DNA from: Symbiodinium natans
Taxonomy: Eukaryota > Sar > Dinophyceae > Suessiales > Symbiodiniaceae
Reading direction: 5' to 3'
NCBI GenBank assembly: GCA_905221605.1
Contig: CAJNDS010002201.1
Location: 195,022 to 259,021 of the forward strand
Length of the DNA stretch: 64,000 nt
Below, in pieces: positions 34,320 through 46,445 of this stretch (the first letter of the stretch is position 1; the number at the start of each line of letters is the position of its first letter). The position numbers and the translations under genes were made by a program. The notes under the pieces are model-generated. The model saw only the letters and a program-made list of their open reading frames with translations. It was not told the origin of the DNA and made no database searches.

Positions 34320-37300
34320 CTCGCGCATGTATCAAAAGAGAACAGACTGAGTGAGACTGAGTGGGAGAATTTACAACGCCTGTTTGCACTCTGCTGCACT
34401 GCGTTGTCATCCAGCTCTCACGCCTACTGCCAAAATCCGCTTGGGCCGACCTTCCCGACCGCTGCGTTGAGATCAAAATCAAAAGAGCCCATGTGCGAGG
34501 TGGCGGCGATGCAACAACAGCGCTATCACTGGCTTTTATACTAGAGAAAATTCGTGTTCACACTAGTTCACACTGCTGATCTTCGCGATTTCTGCTCAAA
34601 TGGGCTGAGGCAAACACTTCTGACAAGCGGAAGGCGGACCCCTCCAATATGACAGGTGAGCATGGGAGACAAAGATTTCCAGAAAGATGAAAGGAGACAC
34701 CAACAATCTGATTTGGGGACATGTGACGACTGGCTTTTTGCTTCTGAAAGCCCGCACTTTGCAGTGATGAAACGGCACATGGCAAGAAGCAGTCTGCAGG
34801 TTGTTACCGGTATGACACCGCAGGGCATCGGAGGAACATCCGGCAGTCGGGCACCCGCGCGCTAAAAGGTCCCTATAGTTGGCTAGCGGCTAGCCTATGT
34901 CTATCACCCCTGGACAGAGGGCTGAAATGGGCTTACAAATCACGAGGAGACGCCGACGGAGACCAGAGCTGCCACAAGCGAAAGCCACCAGCGCAACCCA
35001 ACAGGACAGTTGTGAGTGTATGGCTAGTGTGTTTATATAATCACTATTGTATTTTGCCATATTCTCATCATTGCTATATTCTTATTATTACGATTTTATT
35101 CTTATTGCTTTTTATCACCATTGTCAGTACAGTACTTGACCTCTTCTAACTTGCTTGGTACTGGTCCTCTCGCAAGGCAGTTCACTGTGCTATTCTGTAC
35201 CGGATACCATCAGATACCAATACCTCACCGTAATGTCTCCAGCCCAAGCATTAGGCCAACTCTTCTCGCATACTCTGAAGTAGTTTCGCACGATACGCTT
35301 GCCACCGAAAGAGGTGGCAAGCGAACCTCGAGCCGCACAGCCAAGGCGGTCGCATGAAATGCTGGGAAATCCTTACATAGCACTACTTAGTTCCTTCAGC
35401 ACTAACATGCGGAGGCCTTGGGGGCATCTGCTGGGAATGGATCCCCACGCCGCACGATGACGTCGCTGCCTGCCAAGCATGCGGCATGCGCGCGTTTAGA
35501 TGCCGAGAGCAGTTGCCATTTGTGGTGAAAGCCACCGCTTCCACAACTTCTTGCTCAAACAGGCAAACACCCCTTGCTGTTGCCACACAGGCCTAGGCCC
35601 ATCTTGGCAAAGGCTTCCTGTCAGTGACGGCTTCAGTTTTGGAGGCTTTACTTCTTGCAGCGGTGTCTGGGCTAATATGCAGTTCTTTCTTTGTACGGCA
35701 TTTCAACCGCACTCAGCAAGCCAATGTCACATGTTTCTGGCTGAATTCCGCTGGGCTCCGAGCACCTAGTCGACCTCCTCCGATAATAACCGCCTCAGCG
35801 GCAACAAAGAAAGAATCAAGAGCAGAAGAGTCTTAAGCCCCTAACATGAACGTAAAATGTTTGCAGCCTCAAACTGATCCTGTGGCTCCGACCGGTGGAA
35901 ACTCTTCCGGAAGCGCTTTCCTGGGGGGCAGATTGGACATGACCGGAAGGCCGCCATTTTCTGAGAGAAAACGCTTTTCCCAAACCTCCCCCCGCGAGCT
36001 GCAAGGGTCTCAAGACTCTGTCAGATTGAGGCACTTTTTGGCTTGTACCCTTGCAAGGTCCTCTTGCCAGGGGGGGCGGTTCGGCAACAAAGGGTGTGCT
36101 TGCGAGGTTTTGGGGGTAGTGGGGTGTGAATCTTGTGGGTGGAAGACGGAAACTGGTGCGCACGGTGCTGTACAAAGTTTCTAGCTGCCGCTTTAGCTTC
36201 CAGAAAGTGCACGCTTCTTGTGCAAGAAGCTTCTGCAACTAATCCTTGATCGCCCATTCTAGAGGCGGCTCAGAGTCAGCCTGAAGAACCGAATCCGTCA
36301 ACTGCACAAGGGTCCCTTGACCCAGGGTTAGTGAGCCATGCAACTTGGTCACTGTGGCACTTGAGTCCCTCATGAACTTCGAAAGATGTCAATGACCAAG
36401 ATGGTGGTCAAGTCTGGGCGCTGGGCGGTTCCGGAATTTCATCACCTGGACGTCTGAAGTTGAGCTGGGCAATGTTCAAAACAGTCCAGGCCTTCCTTCC
36501 TGTTTACACTTCCCCGAATTTGAGCAACATTCAACCCGGCAACGGCCTCTCAACTTCTTCTTGTGTTCACATACTGCGTGATCACTGCTTCCACACTTTT
36601 TCACTACGACTGCATCGACTTCAAATCATTTACGCACTATTGAACACCGCTTTGTCTTTCCACTCCCGTGCTACCGGAGCTGGCAGCCTTCTGCAGCACG
36701 AGCTGCACGTCCGCGAAGGGCCAAAGCAGCTACACCAGCTGCCACGCCCTGCTCTGGCGACGGACTCAGGCGAAGCTAAGGTATGCATGTGGTTTTGCAA
36801 TCAGGCTAGTGTTTTGTTACTTTGTTTTGCCGGTGAAGGCACGATGGATTGCGGGGAGGCTGTCGAACTTGGGAATCAAGATGGGAGATACTGTGCTTGG
36901 CTGTTGTCACGTGCGCTTAAAGGTTGATAGGCAAAGCACAGGAGGGGACTTGAAGACAACTTTCACCAAAGTTGATAGTCCGATTCTTTCAACGTGCAAG
37001 ACGCAGATTCTGAACTGTCAGCTTCAGCTATATGAGCTTCTCAACAATTATGACATGAACTGCTTGTGGTACATGCTTATGCATGCTCTGGCACCTTTGC
37101 AAAACACCGACCAGGCTCTTTGGTTCCTCGGTGCCGGTGTCCGGGCCTGCACCATGAGCAGGCCTTTCTAAGGCGCCGTACAGTGGGAGTAGTACTACCA
37201 TCATTCTGTCACAACGCATCATGATTCCGGCTAAAGTTTTGCACGAGGCTTCGCTATTCACTCTCAGGTCATGTTCCGTTTGGAGACATGCGCAAGAGTT

Positions 37301-38471
37301 CGCGACAGCCGGGAAAAGGACATCCATGCTCCTGAATCAACATTGTGCATCACGCGCCTGCTCACCTGCTCGAGGGCAGCCAGGGGCGCATGCACCCGTG
37401 GGACCTAAACCGACGCGAGATGTTGACCATGACTATTTCCCCTGCTTTGCTCAGGCTCCCACTCGCAGGCTGCATATGGGTGCCAAGCTGCAGGGTATCC
37501 TCAGGGCCATTGCCAGTGCCTGCACGTCAACAGACGAGACATAAAGCACAGGAAGCAGCAAGCACCTCGGAAGTACCTCTGTCGGGCCAGCTGCTCGGGC
37601 TGACGTGGGCCCGCAATGAGTTCAAATGACTTCAACTGCGGGAGCCCGAACGCAAGGCTGGAAGCCACCACACCGGGAATCTCGGTTGTGCTGCGCAAAT
37701 GCATGAGACACAGCGTAGTGTGACGGAGTTTGCCGCGCTACGAGTTTCCCATGGCGAGATATTCCTCCACGAGGTTCTTGGTGAAACTGTCAAATTCATG
37801 TTCTTCACGGAGGCTGCATGCGGAAAGTCCAGCTCACGCCCCTTCACTCACCAGATTCTGGCGCAGCTCAGGTCAGGCCTGTGACGTGGGCCGCAAAAGT
37901 ATGGCTCAACCACTTTCCAACACAACGGTACCAAACCCGACACCGACAGCCCACCCCAAGGCTCAAGGAACCCACGCCGAGTGTCGGGCAGCCGAGCCCA
38001 GGATGCTCCTGTGCACTTCGGCACATCTTCGCACACGTTTGCATGCTTGGGGTGGCCCTGTGGTGCTGTCATTTCTGAACAGCTCAAGAACAACCCTTCC
38101 TGCCATTTCCAGGGGCGAGGGGGGGGGTACTCACAAATCCTGACCGATCTACGTAGGTCTTGGGTGGAAACCTGGCCATGAGTGCCATCTAGGACTCAAA
38201 CTAAGCATATTTCCGCGCCCTGCTCGCAACTGCATCCAGTACGAGTAGCAGCCATCAGTAGTCCACAAACGATGGCTCCCTTCAGGAAAATGCCACCCTT
38301 GCAGACTTGCGGAGCAATGTGCTGAACTTGGCCCGCTGTGATTCGCGGGGCAAAGTTAACACGTCGCAACTTCAGCCAGCGGTGGAAGCTTGGCTTCATC
38401 GAATTAGTTAGTTGTGAAAAGAGCGAACTTGATGAACTTGGCACTGCCATCAGACTAGTGACTGCGGCATG
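34320..38471. other. 4.1-kb interval without a firm gene
   Basis: It must contain the unseen 5' end of the dehydrogenase-like gene. Weak exon-like frames: minus 35586-35383 (ARGVCLFEQEVVEAVAFTTN), plus 36668-36780 ending at a fair donor AAG|GTATGC, and plus 37699-37884 (GEIFLHEVLGETVKFMFFTE), which overlaps an equally open minus frame. None has a recognisable domain. 35030-35120 is AT-rich. Confidence 0.4.
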
Positions 38472-41432
38472 TCACTGTAATGCCGATATCTTTGTGCTCA
38501 GATGTCTCGATGCTGGTGGGAGCTCCGTGGGAATTTCGTGTTCTTCCACAACCCGTCCATTCTGCAATTTCCAGACGACATCGGGTTGATCGTTCTTGCT
38601 CACGCGCTCAACGCTGTAGAAGCAAGTCCGGGGCCTGCGCCGGTCCCGAGTTTCCCGGGGCAGCTCTATGCCTCTGTTGGAGATATGTTCGCGGAGCACC
38701 CTCACCACCAGTTCGGCTTCGTAGTCGTCGAAGTTCATAAGCGGCTTTTCGAGGATTAAGATCTCCGGATTCATGATCAAGGCACGAGCAATATGCAGTT
38801 TGGCTTTTTCCTGGAAAGACAGCGACTCCTGCCAGCCATGCAGGGCCGAAGCGATGCGCAACGCGGGCGCCGAGCCGTCTGGAGGTGACCAGCTCGGCTG
38901 TGTCTCCTCTGGCACAACCTGCCAGCAGCAAGAACTGCCCTCCTGCTTTTCAACAGGAGGTGGTTCTTGAAGCAGCTGCATCTCCTGTTCTGCCAGTTTG
39001 CGGGTTTGTCGCATCTCGAGCTTGTTCAAGACTCTGAGCATCCGCTTCCGCGCCTCAAGCAGCGCCAAGGATGGAGGATCTCCGAAAAACAGATTTTGCA
39101 GCGGTGACGTGTTCATCAAGAACACTTGGTGGGATACCAGAAGACACCGCAAATGCGAGGGGATGAGAACTCTACCTCAGCTTCAAAAAGTGCGCGAGGT
39201 AACGTCCTAACTCTGCAACCTAACACAAAAAGCCTTCGTCATTCCCAAGGCCCCACATCCCGGTTCCCTGCATCCTGTGGAGCACTGAGGTCTTGCCAGC
39301 CTCACAAATGCTCCCTGCCTCAGCTACAGCTTCAACAACAAGAAAGCATAACCAAGCCGCCTGTTGTGGGAGACGTGTCGCTGCCGAGTGCCCGGATCAG
39401 CCGAGTCTTCCCCGAGCCTGCACGGCCCACCACTGCAACCAGCTTGCCTCGGGCAGTGACAAGCCCCGGATTCCGCATGCTTAGGGCTTAGGTGGTAGGT
39501 CGGAGGTCATGCATGTCTTCTAGCATCCTCCGCCCTGTGTTCCAGCTACATCTCGTCACCTTGTACCCTATGCCATGCCATGTTCGTGCTTGCCCCCACG
39601 CCCCTCCACCTTGCGGAACGGAGATGTTGACTCCCTGAAGCAGCTGCTTGCCCGGAAAGCTGAAGCTCAAGTTCTGGAGGCGCACCGGAATCCTACACTG
39701 TACTTGGTTCCCTAGCAAAAACTGTACTTTTAGCTGTTTCTGAGGAATTAAAGTGCCCAAAAACTCAAAAAGATTTCCAAGTATCCCTAAGGATCAAGTC
39801 TGTTCGGACCATGGATGGATCCTGCGAGGCGGGAAGAGAGAGGATGTCCTGCCTCAGGATGGACGTCTCGTGGACCCTGCTTTCGATCAAGTCCCCAAGA
39901 TCCTGTACGTCTGTGGCCCGGTTCAAGAAGACTGTGAGATCAACCAGGGGTCCAAACTTTGCGGCCACCCTCCGGATTCTTGCAAAACCATCGGCAAAGT
40001 TATGGCCCACTTCCTTAAACACGGAGATGGTGGCCAGGAATGTGCCCAGTGAGAGCTTGTCAGAAAGCACGAGGGGGGAGTAGAAGGCCACGTACCCACC
40101 AACGAACAGCGGGCCCAGCCACTCGAAAAAGAACTCACTGCGAAGTTCATATGCTGCCCTTGGCAGACGCACATCGGAGAGCTTCGTGGCACGGGCAGCA
40201 AACTTATCATTCATTGCCGGTCGCTGAAAGTAGCCGGCGATGAGCCGATAATTTTGACTTATCTCACTGACAAGGTCGCTGACCAGTTTCTCAGATTCAT
40301 CAGTCTCTTCTGGTTTGCGTAAAACAGCCTCTCTCAGAAGTGCCCACAGAGCCATGATCACAGGCATGGCCAGGGTTGCCCAGACCACGCCAGGGTCGCT
40401 GGACACTGCAAAGTAGTTCAGCACGAGTAGCTTCCCCAAGTTCTCGCAAAGCGATGACATGTCGTCGATACTTTGTGCCAGTTCATCTGATGTGTCAATG
40501 ACAAACTTCTGAACCTCATGGTGCGAGACCTCGGCACGTGAGCGATCGCTGTAGTTCATATACTTCCTCATGACGGAAGTTTGCAGAAAGAGTGTGCAGC
40601 AGCCTCGAATGTCCATCTGGAGCTTCACTTCCTTCCAGCAGTGGAGGAGAAGTGGGGCTAAAACATACATCAATCCAATAAGCTGAGCCGTCATTTCGGG
40701 GTCGTGAGGAACCAAGAGCTCCTGTTCAACGGCATCCTTGCTGCTGAATATCACATTCACCATGTACACAGAAGAGACAAGCATGAACCAGACATAGACA
40801 TTCTTGAGCTGATCAAAGAGCAGCGTTACTGCTAGCCTCCAGGCCATTCCCGGCACCGATAGCAGGAGTTTCAAAAACTCGGCGAACAGAAGCACCGGAT
40901 TCATCCCCAAGATGCTTTCCTCACCCTTCTCCAGAACCTGCGAGTAAGTGCTGGAAGGAAAGAAGTCCGAGTCCATCACTTTGACGCGGCAGGCGCTTAG
41001 ATACTTCCCCAAGTGACAACCAATCGGATGCTCAAGAACCACCTTGAACTCCAGAGTTGCCATCCATCCAGGCGAGTCCAGAATCTCGACCGTGACGCTC
41101 TGCTCATACTGGCCAGGCTCGAAAGTAACTTGGCCTTGTGTGTGAACGTACCGGCTGCCAGCTTTCCCTGAACAGTCTTCTGTCCTGTAGCTGCACCGGG
41201 CCTTTCCAGAAAGTGACCCAAGACGCATCAGCTTAACACTGAACTCCGCACCCTCCTTGGCAACAAAGATGGGAGCTGCAAACTGGATGATGTCTGGGTG
41301 GTCGTCAGAATCAGACTTGGCGTCGTGATCATCATCATCAGGCTTTATGCGAGAGTAATGAAAACCATCTCCCAACTCCCGACTGTCGCGACTTTGGCGA
41401 TTCTGCGCAGACTTTCCACCGCACAAGCCCAT
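38472..41432 (-). CDS. Calx-beta domain fused to an ABC exporter half-transporter with degenerate nucleotide-binding domain
   Basis: Four exons (41432-39787, 39692-39610, 39447-39358, 39175-38472) sum to 2523 bases, exactly 840 codons plus stop. It begins MGLCGGKS (possible myristoyl/palmitoyl site) and an acidic linker. Residues about 47-153 are a Calx-beta domain (FEPGQYEQSVTVEILDSPGW, CRVKVMDSDFF). Residues about 200-540 are an ABC exporter membrane domain with hydrophobic segments (VYVWFMLVSSVYMVNVIF, LIGLMYVLAPLLL, VWATLAMPVIMALWALL, GPLFVGGYVAFYSPLV). The nucleotide-binding domain starts LQNLSFSFPGKQLLQGV. Walker A is intact (GRAGSGKT), but the Q-loop is VSHQ, the signature is LSFQEK, Walker B is ILILEKP (the acidic pair is E-K, not D-E) and the switch-His position is YSVERVS. 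ATP hydrolysis therefore looks unlikely; a regulatory or partner-dependent role is inferred. Donors: GG or GA, GT and GC. Confidence 0.85.
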
Positions 41433-44400
41433 GGCTTTGTTGCGCTCTTACATGATTCAAAGCAGACACCGTAGTTGGATGGTGTTGGATGTGCCATTCT
41501 TAGTATCATATCCAGCTTCTGGCCTGCACCTCGCCTATCCTGGCCTGCACCTCCGTCTCCCTTGCACATGTGCCTTGCCCAAAAGCAAACTCCAACATGG
41601 CTGCAGTATGAAAGAAGAGAAGTTGCCTTCAAACGTAATTTGCCGAAGGCATGGGAAACGAACAAACAGCTCACCCAACTCGACCTAACCCAATCTAACC
41701 CACCTCCTTTATCCACTTCGGTCCGGGGTCGGCTCAGAGGCGTTTGTGAGTTTCGGGAGCTTTGGGTTTGGTATCCAGAAAGCTCCAGCCCCATAAATTG
41801 TTCACTCCCCCCCCCCTCTGCCCCGGTCTGGAGCCTCCAATGGACGCCCTGTTAGCCCTGTTAGAAACGACCCCCGCCTATGCCATGTTCTAGAAAGTTG
41901 TGGATCTCCACAGCCCCTTTTTGACGCATGGACTGCGGGGAGCGCCGGCACGCCTGAAGAGACTCTTGGGGCCCATCCCAACAAGAATCAGCACATAAAT
42001 CAAGACGTGACGTGCCTCGATTGGGAACCTTCCATGAACTCCTGACCTTCTATCCACCCTACACCGACCACCCCCCCATGGAGCCCCCCATGGAACCTGC
42101 TGCTGGTATGGAGTGGAGGGATTTTTGTTTTTCTTGGGCTCGCCTTGGCTCGGCTTGGGTGGGGCTTCCAACTTTCTCCCAAAACGGCTTCGGCAGCTTC
42201 ACTCAACCGCGCCCCTAAAACGCACCAGTTGGCAGTGTGGTGATCATCTCAGACCGTGTCCTTCTTCAGCTCCTCTCCAGACTTCCAGAAGCGCCTGAGC
42301 ATCAATACCAGGTAACACCCTCGGCTTGAGGCCAAGCAAGTCTGTCCGCTGCCCCTGCATCCTACGCACAGTTTGCTGAGGCCGTTGCTCCTCGTAGACC
42401 TTGGAATGTGCTCAGAAATCTCAAAAAACAACGCTGAGCATCCAATCCGCTAATTGCTGGTTCTGGCTGCCTTCAGCTTGAAAGCCACATGGTGCTTGTC
42501 GATTTCTGATTTCTGTGAATGACGTGCGCCACATCAATCCCTCAAAAGATTGGACCTATCTGCTTGTAGGCAAAAAATGGACCCTCATGTCATGTGAACT
42601 TGAAGTTTTGGGCTTTCAGTTCATCCTCCCTGTCTTCCGAGCCGGCCAGGCAACCTTCTTGCATGAGGCTTTCTTGGAAGCAGCGGTTGGGCGGTTCGGT
42701 ACTGTTATCGTTCTCAGGATCCATGGAACTCAATCTCGCTTCCGTCGTGCAGAGACATATGTCTTCGATGGTAATACCTTCCGGCCCCAGCTTGCCAACA
42801 TCTGGTTGAGTGTTCCTTTCCGCGGCGGCAACCTATGTGCAGGACGCCCAATAGGTGCGGTGGCTTCAGTGACTACAACAGCTTTCCAGGACCGCGACAT
42901 TACATGCCTGCGGAAGGCTAGGTCTTTGCCAATGCCACTTCTTCGGCATGTGATTCGTGCGACCTACGTTGCAGCCACATGCAAACCAATGAAAAATAAT
43001 TTGCTCCGCATTGATGATTAAGGGGCTTGGAAATGAAGGTGACATAGAGAAATTTAGCGACTGAATCAATTGACTGCTGGTGGTGTGGTTTCTTGTGCCC
43101 CTGGTCGGCCAAGAGCTACACATTATAAACCAATTAGTTCACAGATCCTGGGCTCTTGGTTGGTGACTTCCGCTCTTTCGTCCTCCAAGCGTTTGCGGGT
43201 TCGTGAGGCGGTTCGCGAAGCAAAAATGGGACAAGTGCATTTGGCGGCTCCAGCACATCTGAAGAGACTCTTTCAAGGACAGCGGGGCACATCCCAACAA
43301 AGGCGCATTAAATTCACGAATCTTTTGTGGATCCGATTCTCTGCGTTCTTGAACCAATTTTTTACGGATGATAGTATCGCAAGGGTGCTACAGGCTGAAG
43401 CACAGAGATATTTGACTGCTGGACAAACATCACGTTCCTTTCTTGCTTGCCTGCATGTGCGGTGATGCAGAGTGACGGCAATGAAGTGCCTTGACGTGCC
43501 AGTTGGGATACCTGGTCGCCTGCAAAAAGCCTGAAACCTAGCGGGCGCCATGGGCGAAAGTGCTTGGCCCATTCGGCGATCGTGGAGTGACGTGGGCAAG
43601 CAGGGATTTGAAAAGCTCGACAGTCAGGTTGATCAGCCTTTGCATGTGCCCGCCTTGCGTTTTTAGGCTTGACATGGCTTGACAAAATACAGATTTTCAG
43701 GTCCATGCGTCCATGCGCACGAAAACCAAGCGAGAGCGCGTTTGGAAGAAAAACAGCACACAGGGAAGGTGCCCGAGAGAAAGACGAAAGGCTGAAGTAG
43801 ACTTGGGGCCCAACTGCATGTTCGTCTAGGTCTTAAGCTCACTTCCAGCAGAGCCTGGAGAAATCTTTTGAGCAACGCTTTAAAACCTGTAATTTCCTCA
43901 ACAAAACGCATACTACCCAAACCCTAATTCAGAAGCATGCAAGGCAATCTCACCTAACGCAAAACGGGCAAATCGGCAGGTTCGGGTACAAGTGCTAAGT
44001 GCGCTGCGTTAGATGTTTTGGGAAGAGGGTTTAAGGTGATAACCCGGACGTTCTCAAGACGCTGTGGCCATTCGCAACATTTATCGGAACTGGCTGAAAA
44101 CGCAGGGCGGCGTACAGGCGCCGTCACCTTAAACATGTTAAAGTAAACATGTTCAACAAACGCCAAGCCCTGCCAGCGCAAGGAGCAAAACTTCTCATTG
44201 TTTGAACCCGGGCCATGCAACTACCTGAGACGGGAGTGAGTGAGCTCCACGACTCGCGTGAAGTCTATAACGCCCTTTGTGCAGAACTCGGACGACACAT
44301 GATCCGAATTCTGGGAGCAAGCATTCCAGGTGTCATGGTCTTTCGGTACACAGACACACTGTCGTACAGAGTCTGCCGACTTCCAAGGCAGGTGCAATGG

Positions 44401-44960
44401 CTGCAGGCCAAAGCCCCTCCTCATAGCAACATGCTGAGTAATTAGCGACCAGGCTGGATTGAACTGCTGATGCTAGCACCAACGTCGCGGAGTCGTGCAT
44501 GTCATGCCCCTTGCAGTGCCCATCCTGGTGGCGCTTGCGGATGCGCTCCAGATACACGGCAGTCCTGGATGGCAATTCTACACATGCATGTGAGAGTTTC
44601 CTATGTCGTGACTCAAGGAGAATTCCATCTGCATCCCACACAAGGCTGCAGACTGCTCGGGGTCAACAGCGTGATGTGCCGTCCAATACCTGCCAAAGTT
44701 AAACAGCATCCGAACTCCCAGTGTGGAGGGGCAACATGGTGTGTAATGGCATGGCAAGGATGTGATGATTGAGTTTGTCTCCATCGAACAGGAGACGCCT
44801 AGCAAAACATCCTTTACACGGGGAATCGAATCCTTGACCGTCAGGCAGTGGAGCAACTCCATCCAACATGATCCTTGCAGCTTTTTGAAGTCAGGAGCAA
44901 CTTTTGACTCTCGCCCCAAAGGTCGCAGTCGGAGCGCTCCAACTGTCAAACCCTCACTGA
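41433..44960. other. 3.5-kb interval; two same-frame plus-strand open stretches
   Basis: Plus 42515-43018 (EVLGFQFILPVFRAGQATFL, TVIVLRIHGTQSRFRRAETY) and plus 43070-43465 (RLRVREAVREAKMGQVHLAA, LWIRFSAFLNQFFTDDSIAR) are open in the same frame and separated by about 50 bases with several stops. They read like protein but match no family I know; a decayed element or two exons is possible. The remaining sequence shows only short frames. It includes the 5' flank of the ABC gene and the 3' flank of the Pex14-like gene. Confidence 0.35.
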
Positions 44961-46445
44961 TCAACCATCGCCACTTATCAGCCGAAGCCGCCTTCGTTTG
45001 GGAGGTTGGGTGGCAGCTGTGTCTGGATTCTGAGAGTCATTATCCTCTACGGCCTTTTGACCTAAACTGGCTGTGTTGATTGGCGCCGCAGCCTGTGGCC
45101 GCGAATCCTTACACGCGTCTCGCTCTTCCATGGCCATTGGTCTACTGGAAGGCTCACTTTGCTTGCTTGATTGTTTCTCTTTGCGGTGCTCGGACATCGC
45201 ACAGAAGTCACGAGAAGCCTCATCAGCCGTTGGACGTAATGGCCCGAGAACACGCTTCAGTCCGGGCGTGTCAAGACAAGCCGTGTACCAGCGCTTCCCT
45301 CGTACAACCTGCGGCCGAACGCCTTGTACAGCTGACATCTCCGTTGGCATGTTTAGCTGCCATGTCGCAACTATCTTGTTGACTGCATCACTCCATTTGC
45401 TCCTGTACTTCTCTGCTTCTGCTTCCAGCTCCCTGTGCGCCCTGGCCAGCTCTTGCTTGCTAGCGCAGTCACGACGAAATTCCGACATCTTTTTGGACAC
45501 ATCTCTCATATCCTCTATGCAGTCCTGCAGGGGCTTGCTGAACTGAAGGGCCAGGCTTGTTAGTTGGGCACGCTGTGGGCGAGTCAACGCAGAGGCTGCA
45601 GCTTCTCGTGGCCAAAGAGCAGCATCGCTTCGATAGCGGACTGCCACCTGTCGAACAGTTGTTTTACCTTCTGCTCTGCTTGCTTCTGCGTTCGTCGGCT
45701 GCGGTGCCGAGGACGAGGAGGATGAGGAAGACGAGGAGGAAGAGGATACCACTTGTTCAGGTGGCTTGGCTTGGTGCTCTTTCTGTGCCCTGGCTTGGGC
45801 TTTCGCCTTTGGTGCTGGGGCAGCTTGGCTTTGTGTCACAGCAACATTGGCTGCCAATCTTGTCACAGGGGCATCGTCAGAGTCTGAAGAAGAGCTGGAG
45901 CTACTATCGCTGTCAGAGCTGCTGTCGCTATCCTTTTCGGCCTCGCCGTCACCTTCAGATGGAAGACGCGCCGGAGCTGGAGGCGGCCACAGCGGCATGT
46001 CATCCTCAAGCTGCGTGTGCTTCTCTGTGTGCCCCGGACGGTTCTCTCGGTTCCGTGTCGGGCTCTTGCCGTTCTTGCCAGGGCTGCCCGGGTGTGCTGG
46101 CAAGTGCAAGTCTGCCAAAAGGACATCATCGGATGGAAGGGGCTTCAAAGGCCACGGGGCTTTCCCGGTCAAATACAGCAGATGTGCCTGATCGACTTCT
46201 TCTTCACTCAGACCTTTGGCTTCCAGCAAGAACCTTTTTTGCTTGTCCCAGTCGCTTGCTTGAGCTGCCGGGTGGGCGAGGAAACTGGCTGCGAGTTCAA
46301 CCTTTCGTTGGTGGGACCCGGACGACCCTGCCATTGGAGGCTGGCATCCGAGCCCTTTTTGGCCGTCAGCGCACGCGTCAGCTCGACATTGAAATCCCTC
46401 GAAGTAGCGGGTGTAGTTTAGCTTTGCCAGGATGGTCGAGAACAC
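44961..46445 (-). CDS. Pex14 N-terminal-domain-like, serine-rich protein
   Basis: Open frame of 494 codons. The likely start is the ATG at 46334 (MAGSSGSHQRKVEL, 457 residues), because a candidate trans-splice acceptor TGCCAG lies just upstream. Residues about 8-55 resemble the N-terminal helical domain of peroxin Pex14, which docks the PTS1 receptor on peroxisomes: VELAASFLAHPAAQ, a short linker, then KRFLLEAKGLSEEEVDQAHL. The rest differs from Pex14: no obvious membrane segment, a Ser/Asp tract (EKDSDSSSDSDSSSSSSSDS), a poly-Ser run, a possible coiled coil (about 300-340; SKQELARAHRELEAEAEKYR) and a basic C-terminus (PPKRRRLRLISGDG) like a nuclear localisation signal. The role is therefore uncertain: a divergent Pex14, or a different protein that borrows the fold. 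A single exon suffices. Confidence 0.6.
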   Translation of the reverse strand: MFSTILAKLNYTRYFEGFQCRADACADGQKGLGCQPPMAGSSGSHQRKVELAASFLAHPAAQASDWDKQKRFLLEAKGLSEEEVDQAHLLYLTGKAPWPLKPLPSDDVLLADLHLPAHPGSPGKNGKSPTRNRENRPGHTEKHTQLEDDMPLWPPPAPARLPSEGDGEAEKDSDSSSDSDSSSSSSSDSDDAPVTRLAANVAVTQSQAAPAPKAKAQARAQKEHQAKPPEQVVSSSSSSSSSSSSSAPQPTNAEASRAEGKTTVRQVAVRYRSDAALWPREAAASALTRPQRAQLTSLALQFSKPLQDCIEDMRDVSKKMSEFRRDCASKQELARAHRELEAEAEKYRSKWSDAVNKIVATWQLNMPTEMSAVQGVRPQVVRGKRWYTACLDTPGLKRVLGPLRPTADEASRDFCAMSEHRKEKQSSKQSEPSSRPMAMEERDACKDSRPQAAAPINTASLGQKAVEDNDSQNPDTAATQPPKRRRLRLISGDG

